Below are positions 8,730-18,300 of a stretch of DNA of 64,000 bases, piece by piece. Source of the stretch: Micromonosporaceae bacterium KJ-029 (GTDB taxonomy: Bacteria > Actinomycetota > Actinomycetes > Mycobacteriales > Micromonosporaceae). The stretch is from contig BIFP01000008.1 in NCBI GenBank assembly GCA_005402585.1, positions 372,001 to 436,000 on the forward strand. Direction: 5' to 3'. The notes below the pieces were generated by a model, which was not told where the DNA came from, searched no databases, and saw nothing but the letters and a program-made list of their open reading frames with translations. Position 1 is the first letter of the stretch. Each line of letters opens with the position of its first letter. A program made the position numbers and the translations under genes.

Positions 8730-8756
8730 GCGGGGCGGGGCGGGGGCCGGGCGGGG

Positions 8757-10784
8757 CTAGAGCTTGGGGCGGGTCTGGGCGAGGGTGGCGAAGGCGGTCA
8801 GGGATTCCGGGTTGGCGAGGGCACCCTTTGCGGCGGCCTGGTCGACGGGGGTGCCGGTAAGGATCTTCTTGACCGGGACCTCCAGCTTCTTCGCCGACAG
8901 GGTGCGCGGGACGGCGCGGACCTGGTGGATCTCGTCGGGGACGTGCCGCGGCGACAGCGCGGTACGCAGCTCACGGCAGATCTTCTTCCGAAGTTCGTCG
9001 TCCAGCGTCAGTCCCTCGGCGAGCACCACGAACAGCAGCAACTCACCGGCGCCGCCCTCGTCGTCCTCCAGGTGCACCACCACCGAGTCGACGACCTCGT
9101 CCAGCCCCTCCACCACCGAGTAGAACTCGGCGGTGCCCAGCCGGACACCACCCCGGTTGAGGGTGGCGTCGGACCGGCCGGTGATCACACAACCGCCGCG
9201 CTCGTTGATGGTGATCCAGTCGCCGTGCCGCCACACCCCCGGGTAGACGTCGAAGTACGCCTCCCGGTAGCGGACGCCGTCCGGGTCGTTCCAGAAGCCC
9301 ACCGGCATGCTCGGCATCGGTTCGGTGATCACCAGCTCGCCCAGCTGACCGATGACGGGCGTGCCGTCCGGTGACCGGGCCTCCACCTTGGCACCCAGCG
9401 CCCGGCAGGTGATCTCCCCGGCATGCACCGGCAGCAGCGGAACCCCGCCGACGAAACCGGTGCACACGTCGGTGCCGCCGGAGAGCGACTGGAGCTGGAG
9501 GTCGGTGCCGACCGTGTCGTACACCCAGGTGAAGCCCTCGGCGGGCAGCGGCGCGCCGGTCGAGCCGACCCCGCGCAGCGCGGACAGGTCGGCCACCTCC
9601 CGTGGTACCAGGCCCGCCTTGCGGCAGGCCAGCAGGAACGGTGCCGAGGTGCCGAAGTACGTGGTGTCGGTCTCCCCGGCCAGCCGCCACAGCTCACCCA
9701 GGTCGGGGTGGCCCGGGTTGCCGTCGAACAACACGATCGCCGCGCCCACCGCCGGCCCGGAGACCAGGAAGTTCCACATCATCCAGCCGGTGGTGGTGAA
9801 CCAGAAGAAGCGGTCGGCCGGGCCCAGGTCGTGGTGCAGGGCGAGCATCTTCAGGTGTTCCAGCAGGATGCCGCCGTGGCCGTGCACGATCGGCTTGGGC
9901 AGGCCGGTGGTGCCGGAGGAGTAGAGCACGTAGAGCGGGTGGTCGAACGGCACCGGGGTGAAGGCCAGCGGCTCGTCGGTCTCCGCCGCCAGGTCGGCCC
10001 AGGAGATCGCACCCTCGGGCGCGGCCTTCATTCGGTCCGAAGCGCCGCCTAGCGGCGCGGAGGCCGAATTAGGGCCGTCAGCGGCCGCCGGGTCGAGGTA
10101 GGAGATGTTGACCGTGTGCCGCAGCGAGGGCAGCGCGGCCCGGATCGCGGCCACCTCGGCGCGCCGGTCCACCGGCTTGTCGCCGTACCGGTAGCCGTCC
10201 ACCGCGACCAGCACCTTCGGCTCGATCTGCTGCCACCGGTCGGTGACGCTGCGGGTGCCGAACTCCGGCGCACACGAGGAGAAGATCGCACCGAGGCTCG
10301 CCGTGGCCAGCAGCAGCACGTACGTCTCGGGGATGTTGGGCGCGTACGCGGCCACCCGGTCGCCGGTGCCGACGCCGAGCCGGCGCAGCCCGGCGGCCAC
10401 CCGGCGGACCTGCTCGCGCAATTGCGCGGCGGTCAGCACCACCGGTGCGCGGGTCTGCCCGTGCGCGATGACCACCGGGTCGTCGTCGGCCCGACCGGGC
10501 ATCCGCAGAACGTTCTCGGCGTAGTTGAGCGTGGCGCCGGGGAACCACCGGGCACCCGGCATGCCCCGCCCTGCCAGGGTGGCGGCCGGCGGGGTGTGCG
10601 CGACGACCTCGAAGTGGTCCCAGATCGAGCGCCAGAACTCCTCAAGGTCAGTGACCGACCACCGCCACAACGCGTCGTAGTCGGCGAACTCCAGCCCGCG
10701 GTGCTCGGCCAGCCAGCGCAGGTACGCCCCGATCCGCGACCGCTGGAGCACGTCCGCCGGCGGCGTCCACAGCACGTCAGTCAC
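8757..10784 (-). CDS. aacS: Acetoacetyl-CoA synthetase
   Basis: It activates acetoacetate to acetoacetyl-CoA with ATP, for ketone body or polyhydroxybutyrate carbon use. The 675-residue protein matches family length (~650) and has the ACS N-terminal region (WRWSVTDLEEFWRSIWDHF), the P-loop LYSSGTTGLPKP, and the C-terminal GGVRLGTAEFYSVVEGLDEV and LSAKKLEVPVKK motifs. The catalytic lysine follows SAK. GTG 10784 has GGGAGGAG upstream. About 16 residues near 238-253 (NSASAPLGGASDRMKA) come from a palindromic DNA insert. It is probably transcribed alone. Confidence 0.93.
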   Translation of the reverse strand: MTDVLWTPPADVLQRSRIGAYLRWLAEHRGLEFADYDALWRWSVTDLEEFWRSIWDHFEVVAHTPPAATLAGRGMPGARWFPGATLNYAENVLRMPGRADDDPVVIAHGQTRAPVVLTAAQLREQVRRVAAGLRRLGVGTGDRVAAYAPNIPETYVLLLATASLGAIFSSCAPEFGTRSVTDRWQQIEPKVLVAVDGYRYGDKPVDRRAEVAAIRAALPSLRHTVNISYLDPAAADGPNSASAPLGGASDRMKAAPEGAISWADLAAETDEPLAFTPVPFDHPLYVLYSSGTTGLPKPIVHGHGGILLEHLKMLALHHDLGPADRFFWFTTTGWMMWNFLVSGPAVGAAIVLFDGNPGHPDLGELWRLAGETDTTYFGTSAPFLLACRKAGLVPREVADLSALRGVGSTGAPLPAEGFTWVYDTVGTDLQLQSLSGGTDVCTGFVGGVPLLPVHAGEITCRALGAKVEARSPDGTPVIGQLGELVITEPMPSMPVGFWNDPDGVRYREAYFDVYPGVWRHGDWITINERGGCVITGRSDATLNRGGVRLGTAEFYSVVEGLDEVVDSVVVHLEDDEGGAGELLLFVVLAEGLTLDDELRKKICRELRTALSPRHVPDEIHQVRAVPRTLSAKKLEVPVKKILTGTPVDQAAAKGALANPESLTAFATLAQTRPKL
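10031..10071. repeat. Palindromic element inserted in frame in aacS
   Basis: The core is a perfect hairpin, GCGCCGC-CTA-GCGGCGC, flanked by TTCGG on the left and CCGAA on the right. It interrupts the coding sequence between YLDPAA and AISWADL, where related enzymes have a short linker, without breaking the frame. It resembles intragenic palindromes known from other bacteria, such as Rickettsia RPEs, in behaviour, not in sequence. Confidence 0.75.
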
Positions 10785-10912
10785 TGATCCACTCCTCCCC
10801 TGGCCCAGCACGACGCTGTGCGGTGGGCCGTGGCGCCATCTTGCCCTACCTCGAAGCGCCATTCTCCGCACCAGGACCCGGCCGGCGCATGTGCCCACCC
10901 CACATGAAATGC

Positions 10913-10964
10913 AAGGAAGGGCCCCTTTTTAACGCCTGCGGTAGTAGACGGGCCCCTTCTTAAC
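10913..10964 (+). repeat. GGGCCCC/TTAAC element, copy 2 of 4
   Basis: It begins AAGGAAGGGCCCC and ends GGGCCCCTTCTTAAC, with linker GCCTGCGGTAGTAGAC. It ends 5 bp before the thioesterase stop codon (minus strand) and lies between two minus-strand genes, thioesterase and aacS. Confidence 0.9.
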
Positions 10965-10969
10965 ACGGC

Positions 10970-11488
10970 TCACTGTGCGCGGTGTGCCTGGATGGCGCGG
11001 CGGCGGGCCAACCGGTGGGCACGCCGGATCTCCGCCTCCCGGCACCGGCGTTCGTCCTCCGGCGTCTCGGGCAGCACCGGGCGCACCGCCCGCGGCGCAC
11101 CGCCCACCTCGACACCGACGAAGACGAGGTACGCGGTGGCCACCCGCACCGGCTCGTCCTCGGCCGAGTCCCAGCGTTCGGCCATCACCCGTACGCCGAC
11201 CTCCATCGACGTCAGCCCGGTCCAGTTCACCTGGGCGTACGCGTGCACCAGGTCACCCACCCGAACCGGCTCGGAGAACACGATCTCGTCGATCGCGGCG
11301 GTGACCGCCGTACCGCCGCTGTGCCGGGCCGCCGCCGCACCGGCGACGTCGTCGACGAACTTCATCAGCACGCCGCCGTGCACGGTGCCGTAGAGATTCA
11401 CGTCGACGGCGGTCATGATCCGGCTGAGCGTGACCCGGGAGTACGACGTCGGCTTGCCCGGCGGAGCGGCGGAGGGGTGCTCGGTCAT
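10970..11488 (-). CDS. Acyl-CoA thioesterase, hotdog fold
   Basis: This 172-residue, single-hotdog protein should hydrolyse acyl-CoA to free acid and CoA in the cytoplasm. The family signature NLYGTVHGGVLMKFVDDVAGAAAARHSGG is present in pieces, including the GTVHGG loop and the D-D pair, as in YciA/BFIT-type enzymes. The C-terminal tail is Arg-rich (RRAHRLARRRAIQAHR), beyond the fold. The start ATG at 11488 fits the alignment. It is divergent from a membrane protein gene 23 bp away, so the two promoters overlap. Chain-length preference cannot be read. Confidence 0.88.
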   Translation of the reverse strand: MTEHPSAAPPGKPTSYSRVTLSRIMTAVDVNLYGTVHGGVLMKFVDDVAGAAAARHSGGTAVTAAIDEIVFSEPVRVGDLVHAYAQVNWTGLTSMEVGVRVMAERWDSAEDEPVRVATAYLVFVGVEVGGAPRAVRPVLPETPEDERRCREAEIRRAHRLARRRAIQAHRAQ

Positions 11489-11511
11489 GTCGAAAACGGT
11501 ACGGTGCGCGG

Positions 11512-12159
11512 ATGCGACATCTGTGGAGCTTCCTCGCCGGGTTGGTGGTGGCGCCGGTCACCTGGGTGCTGGTCACCCTCGGGCAGGACGGATCTGCCGG
11601 CACCGTCGATCGGTGGGTGGAGATCGGCACATCCAACACGGCCAACCTCATCGAACCGGCCGTCTACCTCGCTGTCGGCGGCATCGTGCTGGGTCTGCTC
11701 GGCACGCTGCGCGTCTCACCGCTCGGCCCACTGGTGGCCGGGCTGCTCCTGATCACCCCGTACCTCGGGTTGTTCGTGTCGCCGTTCGGGGTGCGGGACC
11801 GCATCCCGGACGGCTGGGAGTTCCTCGGCGACCCGCTGCCGTTGCGGCTGCCGGTGCAGAACGGCACCCTCTTTCTGATCGGCATGCTGCTGCTGATGGC
11901 GACCTTCAGCGGGCAGCGGTGGCGGTCCTGGCCGCGACCGGTCACCGAGACGGTGCCGACGGCGGGCGGACCGGCGCCGGACCAGACCCTGACCGACTGG
12001 CCCCCGACCACACCGGCGGAGGACACCGCTCCGCTGAGCCTGGGCTACCCGGTTCCGGACCCGACGCCGACCGAGCCGCTGCCCCGGCGGACCGACAACG
12101 TCTCGCCCTGGTCGGCACCGCCGGGCAACCTGCCCCGGCGCGACGACGCCATCAACTGA
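11512..12159 (+). CDS. Four-helix membrane protein with proline-rich tail
   Basis: The 215-residue product has hydrophobic segments at about residues 5-22, 49-66, 70-90 and 118-134, then an 80-residue Pro/Thr-rich cytoplasmic-type tail ending PPGNLPRRDDAIN. No domain is recognised. It starts at ATG 11512, only 23 bp from the divergent thioesterase start, with no clear SD, so the mRNA may be leaderless. The final six codons including the stop are the first unit of an 18-bp triplication. Confidence 0.75.
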   Translation: MRHLWSFLAGLVVAPVTWVLVTLGQDGSAGTVDRWVEIGTSNTANLIEPAVYLAVGGIVLGLLGTLRVSPLGPLVAGLLLITPYLGLFVSPFGVRDRIPDGWEFLGDPLPLRLPVQNGTLFLIGMLLLMATFSGQRWRSWPRPVTETVPTAGGPAPDQTLTDWPPTTPAEDTAPLSLGYPVPDPTPTEPLPRRTDNVSPWSAPPGNLPRRDDAIN

Positions 12160-12195
12160 GACGACGCCATCAACTGAGACGACGCCATCAACTGA
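12142..12195. repeat. Three exact 18-bp tandem copies, each with a stop codon
   Basis: GACGACGCCATCAACTGA occurs at 12142-12159, 12160-12177 and 12178-12195 with no mismatch. The first copy encodes the gene's last residues DDAIN and its TGA; the other two follow in the same frame. The period is 6 codons, so a loss or gain does not change the protein. Confidence 0.95.
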
Positions 12196-12215
12196 CCTGA
12201 CGAACCCTCACCGGC

Positions 12216-12252
12216 CGTCACCCGCCCGGCGCAGGTCACCGGGCGGGTGACG
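12216..12252. terminator. Bidirectional hairpin terminator
   Basis: A perfect 14-bp GC-rich stem (CGTCACCCGCCCGG with its complement) and a 9-nt loop lie between the convergent membrane-protein and acyl-CoA dehydrogenase genes, 4 bp before the dehydrogenase stop. Confidence 0.8.
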
Positions 12253-12256
12253 GGCG

Positions 12257-13420
12257 TCAGTCCTTGAGCAGCTGGCGCGCCATCACGATGCGCTGCACCT
12301 GGTTGGTGCCCTCGTAGATCTGGGTGATCTTGGCGTCCCGCATCATCCGCTCGACCGGGTAGTCCCGGGTGTACCCGTAGCCGCCGAGCAGTTGCACCGC
12401 GTCGGTGGTGATCTCCATGGCGGCATCCGAGGCGAAGCACTTGGCCGCCGCGCCGAAGTAGGTGAGGTCGGCGTCGCCGCGCTCGGAGCGACCGGCCGCG
12501 GCGTACGTCAGCTGCCGTGCCGCCTCCAGCTTCATACCCATGTCGGCGAGCATGAACTGCACGCCCTGGAACTCGGCGATCGGCCGGCCGAACTGCTTGC
12601 GCTCGGCGACGTACCCCTTGGCGTAGTCGAGCGCGCCCTGGGCGATGCCGACGGCCTGGGCGGCGATGGTGACCCGGGTGTGGTCCAGGGTCTTCATCGC
12701 GGTGGCGAAGCCGGTGCCCTCGGCGCCGATCATCCGGTCCGCCGGGATCCGGACGCCGTCGAGGTAGACCTCGCGAGTCGGCGAGCCCTTGATGCCGAGC
12801 TTCTTCTCCGGCGCGCCGAAGCTGACACCCGGATCGGATTTCTCGACCACGAAGGCGGAGATGCCCCGGGACCGGGCGGCGGGATCGGTCACCGCGAAGA
12901 CGGTGTAGTACTCGGAGACGCCGGCGTTGGTGATCCACCGCTTCACGCCGTCGAGCACCCAGTGATCGCCGTCACGTACCGCCCGGGTGGTCATCGACGC
13001 CGCGTCGCTGCCGGCCTCCGGCTCGGAGAGGCAGTACGAGAACATCGCCTCACCGGCGGCGACCGGGGTCAGGTAGCGGCGCTTGAGCGCGTCGGAACCG
13101 GCCAGCAGCAGCGGCATGGTGCCCAGTTTGTTCACCGCCGGGATCAGCGAGGACGAGGCGCAGGCCCGCGCCACCTCCTCGATCACGATCGCCGTGGCCA
13201 GCGCGTCCGCCCCGGCGCCGCCGTACTCGACCGGGATGTGCGGGGCGTGGAAGTCGGCGGCACGCAGCGCGTCGTACGACGCCTTCGGGAACTCACCGGT
13301 CTCGTCCGCCTCAGCGGCGTGCGGGGCCACCTTCGCCGCACAGACCTCACGGACCGCTTCCCGGATCGCCTCATGCTCCTCGGGCAACCGATACACGTCG
13401 AACGACTGCTCTGCGGCCAT
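12257..13420 (-). CDS. Acyl-CoA dehydrogenase (FadE25-like)
   Basis: This FAD enzyme makes the alpha-beta double bond in acyl-CoA. At 387 residues it has normal length, with the N-terminal helical domain, the FAD/substrate-binding FSYCLSEPEAGSDAASM and WVLDGVKRWITNAG blocks, and the C-terminal YTRDYPVERMMRDAKITQIYEGTNQVQR signature present in parts. The family's catalytic-base glutamate (IYEGT) is present. Position near the TIGR03089 gene matches fadE25 in mycobacteria (from memory), a broadly acting or branched-chain enzyme. The start is ATG 13420. The promoter should lie in the 250-bp gap before udg, where I see no clear motif. Confidence 0.93.
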   Translation of the reverse strand: MAAEQSFDVYRLPEEHEAIREAVREVCAAKVAPHAAEADETGEFPKASYDALRAADFHAPHIPVEYGGAGADALATAIVIEEVARACASSSLIPAVNKLGTMPLLLAGSDALKRRYLTPVAAGEAMFSYCLSEPEAGSDAASMTTRAVRDGDHWVLDGVKRWITNAGVSEYYTVFAVTDPAARSRGISAFVVEKSDPGVSFGAPEKKLGIKGSPTREVYLDGVRIPADRMIGAEGTGFATAMKTLDHTRVTIAAQAVGIAQGALDYAKGYVAERKQFGRPIAEFQGVQFMLADMGMKLEAARQLTYAAAGRSERGDADLTYFGAAAKCFASDAAMEITTDAVQLLGGYGYTRDYPVERMMRDAKITQIYEGTNQVQRIVMARQLLKD

Positions 13421-13671
13421 GCCGGCCCCTCCCCTTCACCGCTATCATGCGCAGTCTGTAGCGTCACCTGGGCGCCCACCGCGCAGACTGAAGGATAACG
13501 GCCACAGATCAGGTGATGTTACCGGCGCGTAAGCTCGGCGATGACAGAGCACCGACGCCGCTCGGCGATGATGGAACACAGATATAGAGCCACCCTCTCC
13601 GGTGCCCCGGCAGGCGCCGCAGCGGAACGCGACGCGGCCACGCGGCGCCAGTGCGAGCGGAGAAGACAGCC

Positions 13672-15099
13672 GTGACCATCCCGTACCCGAACACCCAGCC
13701 GATGCCCGCCATCGCCGCGGTGACACCCCCTTCGGGTGCCTCCCGCCCCCGGGTGACCTTCCTGGGCACCGGCTACCTCGGCGCGACCTACGCCATCTGC
13801 TACGCCGAACTCGGTTACGAGGTGCTCGGGTTCGACGTCGACGCCGACAAGATCGCCAAACTCAACGCCGGCAAGGTGCCGATCCACGAGCCCGGCCTCG
13901 ACGAGTTGCTCCGACGCAACCTGGCCGCAGGGCGGCTGCGGTTCAGCACCGACATCGGCGAGACCGCCGACTTCGGTGACGTGCACTTCATCTGCGTCGG
14001 CACGCCCCAGCGCGCCGACGGGATGGGCGCCGACCTGTCGTACGTCGAGGCGTCGATCACCAGCCTGGCCCAGCACCTGACCCGCAAGGCGCTGATCGTC
14101 GGCAAGTCCACCGTCCCGGTCGGCACCGCCGAGTGGGTGGAGCAGCTGGTCGGCAAGCACACCCCAGCTGACCTCGGCGTCGAGGTGGCCTGGAGCCCCG
14201 AGTTCCTCCAGGAGGGCTTCGCCGTCGACGACGTACTGCGCCCGAACCGGATCGTGGTCGGCGTCAAGAGCGAGTGGGCCAACGGCATGCTGTACGCGGC
14301 CCACAAAGGCGTCTTCGACCTGGCCGCCACCGAGGACCGCGAGGTGCCCCTGGTGGTCACCGACTTCGCCACCGCCGAACTGGTCAAGGTCGCCGCGAAC
14401 GCCTTCCTGGCCACCAAGATCTCCTTCATCAACGCGATGGCCGAGGTCTGCGAGGCCGCCGGCGGCGACGTCACCCAGCTCGCCCGGGCCATCGGGTACG
14501 ACCCGCGGATCGGCAACCGCTTCCTCCAGGCCGGGCTCGGCTTCGGCGGCGCCTGCCTGCCCAAGGACATCCGCGCCTTCCAGGCCCGGGCCCAGGAACT
14601 CGGTGCCGGCGAGGCGCTGCGCTTCCTGCACGAGGTCGACCTGATCAACCTACGTCGCCGGACCCGGGTGCTCCAGCTCGCCGCGGACCTGCTCGGCCGC
14701 CGCTCCGGTCCCGCCGGGCCGGACCTGTCCGGCACCCGGATCGCGGTGCTCGGGGCGACCTTCAAGCCCAACACCGACGACGTCCGCGACGCGCCCGCCC
14801 TCGCCGTCGCGGCGCTGCTGCACAAGGCCGGCGCCGACGTGCACGTCTACGACCCCCAGGGCATGGAGAACGCCCGCCGGGCGGTACCCGAGCTGACCTA
14901 CGAGCCGGACATGGCCGAGGCGGTGACCGGTGCCGACCTGGTCTGCGTCCTCACCGAGTGGGCGGACTTCCGCAACGCGGACCCGACCGCCCTCGGTGAG
15001 CTGGTCGCGGGTCGACGGGTGGTCGACGCCCGCAACTGCCTCGACTCGGCACTGTGGACGCAGGCGGGGTGGGAGTACCGCGGGTTGGGCCGGCCGTAG
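13672..15099 (+). CDS. UDP-glucose 6-dehydrogenase
   Basis: It oxidises UDP-glucose to UDP-glucuronate with two NAD+, supplying uronic acid for surface polysaccharide. The 475-residue protein has the N-terminal Rossmann motif FLGTGYLGATYAICYAELGYEV, the central dimer helix, and the catalytic cysteine in GFGGACLPKDIRAF, with C-terminal GATFKPNTDDVRDAPA. Start GTG 13672 has GGAGAAG about 9 bases upstream. The ~28 residues before the Rossmann strand are Pro/Ala-rich and could be shortened by starting at ATG 13702. No other polysaccharide genes flank it. Confidence 0.93.
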   Translation: MTIPYPNTQPMPAIAAVTPPSGASRPRVTFLGTGYLGATYAICYAELGYEVLGFDVDADKIAKLNAGKVPIHEPGLDELLRRNLAAGRLRFSTDIGETADFGDVHFICVGTPQRADGMGADLSYVEASITSLAQHLTRKALIVGKSTVPVGTAEWVEQLVGKHTPADLGVEVAWSPEFLQEGFAVDDVLRPNRIVVGVKSEWANGMLYAAHKGVFDLAATEDREVPLVVTDFATAELVKVAANAFLATKISFINAMAEVCEAAGGDVTQLARAIGYDPRIGNRFLQAGLGFGGACLPKDIRAFQARAQELGAGEALRFLHEVDLINLRRRTRVLQLAADLLGRRSGPAGPDLSGTRIAVLGATFKPNTDDVRDAPALAVAALLHKAGADVHVYDPQGMENARRAVPELTYEPDMAEAVTGADLVCVLTEWADFRNADPTALGELVAGRRVVDARNCLDSALWTQAGWEYRGLGRP

Positions 15100-15111
15100 T
15101 ATTCGCGGTGG

Positions 15112-15185
15112 GGTTTTCCGGGGGAGCCCACCCGCTCCGGGCGGTCAGGCTTGATCCCTGCGCGGGCGGGCTCCCCCGGAAAACC
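15112..15185. repeat. 24-bp near-perfect inverted repeat after the UDP-glucose dehydrogenase gene
   Basis: Arms 15112-15135 and 15162-15185 match at 23 of 24 positions (outer sequence GGTTTTCCGGGGGAGCC) around a 26-nt spacer. It begins 13 bp after the dehydrogenase stop, where a terminator is expected. The arm length and the AAAACC/GGTTTT ends would also fit a tiny MITE-like element. Confidence 0.8.
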
Positions 15186-15351
15186 TGACTTCCGCGGCCG
15201 CCGCGATACCGCTCACGTGGCGTCGAAGTCGGCTGATTCGCATTGTGGTGTCCTGCCTCCTGGGGGCTGACCCGCCGACAATGGTCGAATTCTGGGCCGG
15301 CATTGGGCATGCTGCGACAGTGGGAATCCACAGTGCGGGTGGAGGGGTGTC

Positions 15352-18300
15352 GTGGCGACCTTTCAGTGCTCCTCGTGCGATCGGGAGATCAAGCCGGCGG
15401 TCCGCTGCCCGCACTGCGGCGCCCACCAGCCACAGTGGGCCGACCACCTGGCGGACATCGAGCGGTCCATCGCTGAGATGAAGGCCCGCGAGGCCGCCAT
15501 CGCCAGCGAGCAGCGGAAGCTGGCCGCCCAGATGCAGGCGGCGGTCTTCCAGCGCGACATCCTCGCGCACGCCGGCAGCAGCGGTGACGAGCGCACCAGG
15601 CAGGACGCCCGGCCGCGCCGTGTGCTGCGGCGCCGACCGCCGCGCCGGTCGTCGGCCGACGGCGCGGCGCCACCACGGGTGCCCCGCCAGGGCGCCACCG
15701 CCGGTACGGACGATCCCCCGCCGCCACCCCCGGCCGCCCCCGTCTGGCTGGACGCCGACAACCCCGAGCACCCGCCGGAGGCGTCCTCGCGGGAGGTCCA
15801 GAACATCCCCCTCGGCCTCGGCGCACTGCTGCTCGGGGTCGCCGCGGTGGTCTTCGCCGCGGTCGCGACCAGCTCGATGGACGCGCTGGCCCGCCTCGGG
15901 ATCCTGCTGCTCGCGACCATACTCATGTTGCTCGCCCCGCCGGTGCTGGCCAAGCGGGGGCTGACCTCCACCGCCGAGACCATCTCCGCGGTGGGGCTGC
16001 TCCTGGTGCCGCTCGCCGGGTACGCGCTGTGGGCCGTGGACCGGATCGGCAACGGCGGCGCCTCCGGCGCGGTCTTCGCCGGGGTCATCTTCGCGGTCAC
16101 CGCCGCCGTCTCCGTCGGGTACGCCGGCTGGACCCGGCTACGCGCCCCCCGGTTCGCCACCGTGCTGGCCGCCCAGCCGGTGGTGCCACTGCTCGCGTAC
16201 GACCGGATCAGCGGCCCGGCGAGCTGGGCGCTGGTGCTGACCGTGGTGGCCCTGCTCGACCTCTGGCTGGCCCGCTCTCCGGTCACGGTGGAACAGCCGC
16301 TCGCCGACCCGACCGCTTCCACGCGGGCGAACGCGCCCCGTCAGCGGGAGGCCGACGGACGGCCCGAGGGGGCGCCGGAGGAGTCCGGCGAGCTGCTCGA
16401 CCTCACCGCCGACGCCCAGGCCGCGCCGTCGGCCCGGCCGGTGCCCGGGCTGCGCGAGCTGACCTGGGCGCTGCACGGCGTCGCCGTCGCGATCGGCCTC
16501 GCGTACGCCGTGACCGCCCTGCTGCGGACCAGCACCGTGGCGGGCGCGACCGGCGCCGGGCTGGTGCTGCTGCTGGCCGCCGCCGTCTGCCTGGCCGGGA
16601 CGCTGGTGCTGCGGCGTCCGCCGCTGCCCGACATCGGCGCCGGTGTGCTCACCCTCGCCGTCATCGGCGCACTGGGCCGGGTCGCCTCGGTGGCGCTGCC
16701 CGGCCGCTCGCTGCTGCTGATCGCGGCCGTCATCACGGTCACCGGCCTCGCCGTACGGGCGGTACCGGAATCCGCCCGTCGCGGGCCGCAGCTGGCCGCC
16801 GCGGTGGCGTTGACGGTCAGCGGGGTGGTGGTTGCCGGCAGCGCCCTGCGCGCCGGGATCGCCCCGGTACGGGCCGCCCTGCCGGCCTGGGCGGCGGACC
16901 TCGACCGGTACCCGGCCGAGCTGGCCGCCGCGGTGGGCCCGGCCGCCTGGCAGCTCGCCGCCAGCGCCTTCCTGCTGACCGTGGCCGCGGTGCTGGCCCT
17001 GCCGCCGGAGATCCGCCGCGAGTTCGCGGTGACCGGCGCCGCGCTCACCGCGCTCGCCGTACCGGCCTCCTTCGGGTTGGCCTGGACGCTGGCACCGTGG
17101 CCGATGGTGCTGACCGCGATCGGCATCGGTGCGATCGGACTGTCCGCCCGCACCACCCGGGCGGCGGTGGCACACGCGGTGGTCGCCGCCGGTGTCGGGT
17201 TGGCCGGCGCGGGCGCCGCCCTGGCCCGGCCGGCGCTGACCGCCGCCGTGCTGCTCACCTTCGTCGTGGCCGGCGCCCTGATCGCCGCCGCCCCCCGGAT
17301 CCGGCTCGCCCCGGCCGCCGCGGACACCGTCTCGGCCTGGGCTGCCGGGGGCGCGGCCTTCGCGCTGCCCGGGGCGGTGGCCGCCTTCGTCGCCGCCACC
17401 CTGCCCACCGACGCCACTCCGACCCCGGCGAGCCTGCGCGAGGCGACCGTGCCGGTGCTGGCGGCCAGCTTCCTCGCCGTCTGCGTCACTCTCGGCTATG
17501 CCGCCGTCGTCCAGGTGTCCCAACGGCAGATCCCGGTGCCGCTGTCGGTGGGTACCGGCCTCGGCGCGCTGGTGGTGGCCGCCGCCGGGTTCGGCGCCCC
17601 GGGGGCCACCGTGGCCGACGCCTGGGTCGCCGCGCTGCTGCTGGTCTCCGCCGTACTGCTCTTCCTGGCCCCGTCGATCGACGCCGGCCGCCGGTCCGAC
17701 CTGGCCCTGGACGGCTCCGACCTGGCCGCCGCCGCGGTGACCGCCGCCCTGGTCGCCACCCTGCTGCGGATCGGTGCGGTGCTCGCACCGAGCGGGCAAC
17801 TCGCCGTGGCCGCCGCGCTGGTCCTGGTGGTCGCCGTGGCCGCGCGGGCGATGCCCGAGGAGTGGCGGCGCGGGCCGGTGGTCGGACTCGCGGTCGGCGG
17901 CGTGCTGATCGGGCTGCTGGCCGGTTGGATGGCCCTGCGCGGTGGCGTCGGAGTGCTGGCCACCCCCGGTCCGATCTGGCACGGTGACCTCAGCGACTGG
18001 CCGGCCGCGCCGACCGGTGGCAGCACCTGGCAGGGCCCGATCGCCTTGATCCTGCTCGCGGTGGCCGCTGGCATCCTGTTGCCATCCCCCTGGCGCTACG
18101 ACGTGTCCGGCGCGGCGGTCGTGCTGGCCACCATCGGCGCCCCGGCCGCGTTCAACCTGTCGTGGTGGTCGCCGGTCCTGATCGGCGGCATGGTCGCCAC
18201 CGTCTTAGGGATGGCCGCCGTCGCCTCCGTCGACCCCCGGGCCGCGCTGTCCCGACTCACGGTCGCCGGGGTGGTCGCGTTGCACGCGGCCGGCGCCGGC

